From JBCCEJ01 sp039030335 (GTDB lineage: Bacteria > Pseudomonadota > Gammaproteobacteria > HK1), in NCBI GenBank assembly GCA_039030335.1, contig JBCCEJ010000067.1, positions 1 to 31,597 on the forward strand: a DNA stretch of 31,597 nt. The letters run 5' to 3'. Shown in pieces: positions 30,698-31,597 of this stretch; within the stretch, counting starts at the first letter, position 1, and every line of letters begins with the position of its first letter. The notes beneath the pieces were generated by a model. It had not been told where the DNA came from and searched no databases. It worked only from the letters and a program-made list of their open reading frames with translations. The position numbers were made by a program, and so were the translations under genes.

Positions 30698-31597
30698 CTA
30701 TGCTTCGTCTTGCGCGGAACCGGCGGCCGTCGGTAGTGGCCAGAAGTCTGCAACCGAGGTAGCCAGCCAATGCGCAATCGCAGCGTTGACCTCCACCGGT
30801 CTCTCCTGCGCCATCCAGTGACCGGTTGCGATCGTGCGCTCGGTTAAGTTGCTGCATAGCGCACGCATCGGCTCTGCCAGAGACGAGTCAATGCACTCGC
30901 AGGTGTAGTCGTACTGTCCGAGCAGGAACAGAACCGGCATGTCCAATCGGCCTTCGTTGACGGCCTCGGCAGCGTATTCGACGTTTCGCGCGTGATTCAT
31001 GTACCACGAACCAGGGCCGAAGAAACCATTGCGGGACAGGGCCTCGGCATAAATCGACAGATCGGTCTCATTCAACACGCCGCCTTCCAATGGCAGATCG
31101 GGCGCCTCGGCAGCCCCGCCGAACCAGCCGCCATCGCGCCGGATCTTTGCATTGCGCCACACCTTGCCGCGCATTTCGGGCAAGCCCTTACGCGACACTA
31201 CCTTCACCGCGTTGGCCGGGTTGGCATCGAAAGGGGCAATGGCACGTGCAAAGTCCTGCTCATAGAACGCTTGATAGTCCCACTGGCCATACGGATATTC
31301 GTCCTCGGGATACACCGTTCGATCCAGTAATGGCAGCATTGCCTCGTAGCCACGTTCCAATGTCCCGTATGGCACACACAGGTTGGCGACGGCATGGCAG
31401 CGGTCCGGGTGGTGAGAGGCAATACTCCAAACAACTGCAGAGCCCCAGTCATGACCGATCCAGACCGCTCTTGAGATCCCCAGTACATCGGCCAATGCAA
31501 GCATATCCCCGACGGAGTTCACCAGTGCGTAGTCTTCATGTCGGGGGTAGACGGTGGAACGGCCGTAGCCGCGCATGTCGGGGGCGATAACGCGGAA
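30698..31597 (-). CDS. Epoxide-hydrolase-like alpha/beta hydrolase, 5' end outside window
   Basis: The reading frame is open to the right edge, where FRVIAPDMRGYGRS begins; the true N-terminus lies beyond it. The fold is alpha/beta hydrolase of the epoxide hydrolase type. The nucleophile is Asp in WIGHDWGSAVVW, the acid is Asp in LLGQYDYTCE and the base His is in TGHWMAQERP. The HDWG nucleophile motif identifies an epoxide hydrolase or haloalkane dehalogenase rather than a serine esterase. Two Tyr-containing segments in the cap (DYQAFYEQDF, SIYAEALSRNGFFGPGSWYMN) fit epoxide binding. The protein ends 300 codons into the visible frame at TGA 30698-30700. The gene is isolated here from the acyl-CoA genes by the foreign patch. 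Confidence 0.87.
   Translation of the reverse strand, partial: FRVIAPDMRGYGRSTVYPRHEDYALVNSVGDMLALADVLGISRAVWIGHDWGSAVVWSIASHHPDRCHAVANLCVPYGTLERGYEAMLPLLDRTVYPEDEYPYGQWDYQAFYEQDFARAIAPFDANPANAVKVVSRKGLPEMRGKVWRNAKIRRDGGWFGGAAEAPDLPLEGGVLNETDLSIYAEALSRNGFFGPGSWYMNHARNVEYAAEAVNEGRLDMPVLFLLGQYDYTCECIDSSLAEPMRALCSNLTERTIATGHWMAQERPVEVNAAIAHWLATSVADFWPLPTAAGSAQDEA

Overview
The window looks like a high-GC chromosomal segment of a gammaproteobacterium. YheU (UPF0270), SlyX and an Xni-type 5'-3' exonuclease are mainly gammaproteobacterial families. Typical core stretches are GC-rich: 42 of 60 bases are G+C at 15301-15360. GTG and TTG starts are frequent. I cannot name a genus. No tRNA, rRNA or CRISPR array was seen. 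Most genes are chromosomal accessory metabolism, broken by two low-GC patches.

Region by region. (1) 1-3064: a two-gene UxaA-type dehydratase locus on the minus strand, with the large subunit cut short next to an AT-rich left edge; then a MaoC-type hydratase and a minus-strand MFS transporter. (2) 3221-3530: a strong-looking promoter followed by a small SEC-C zinc-motif gene broken by two +1 frameshifts. (3) 3593-9600: a minus-strand run encoding an Xni-like exonuclease, a large class A penicillin-binding protein with an unusual multi-spanning N-terminus, YheU and a ThDP-dependent enzyme. (4) 9658-12183: a PepSY protein, an OmpR-family response regulator and a sensor kinase, with a direct repeat upstream that fits an OmpR-type operator. 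(5) 12245-16830: an enoyl-CoA hydratase overlapping an AroQ-like chorismate mutase gene, a cupin, an amidase overlapping slyX, and a DinB-fold protein. (6) 16866-25870: a catabolic-looking block with a TauD/TfdA dioxygenase, a small secreted protein, a sulfotransferase-like protein, an MFS transporter, an SDR, a PDC-hydrolase-type amidohydrolase, a thiolase-like protein paired with a DUF35 Zn-ribbon/OB protein, and an acyl-CoA ligase. (7) 25901-30655: a mobile or foreign patch. It has an IS3-family transposase remnant, a 1101-residue SAM-cyclase-ATPase-TPR protein of lower GC, nested inverted repeats and a gene-free stretch resembling the 5' part of a group II intron. (8) 30698-31597: an epoxide-hydrolase-like gene running off the right edge.

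How the parts may work together. The CoA ligase, enoyl-CoA hydratase, SDR, thiolase-like/DUF35 pair, MaoC hydratase, dioxygenase and amidohydrolase are what a cell uses to activate and shorten an unusual organic acid, and two MFS carriers sit among them. The substrate cannot be read from the sequence. The thiolase-like/DUF35 pair could be a thiolase or a retro-aldolase of the kind known from steroid side-chain breakdown. The PBP-YheU-exonuclease operon and the PepSY-regulator-kinase operon are envelope and housekeeping functions. The patch at 25.9-30.6 kb shows that this locus has received, and partly lost, mobile DNA.
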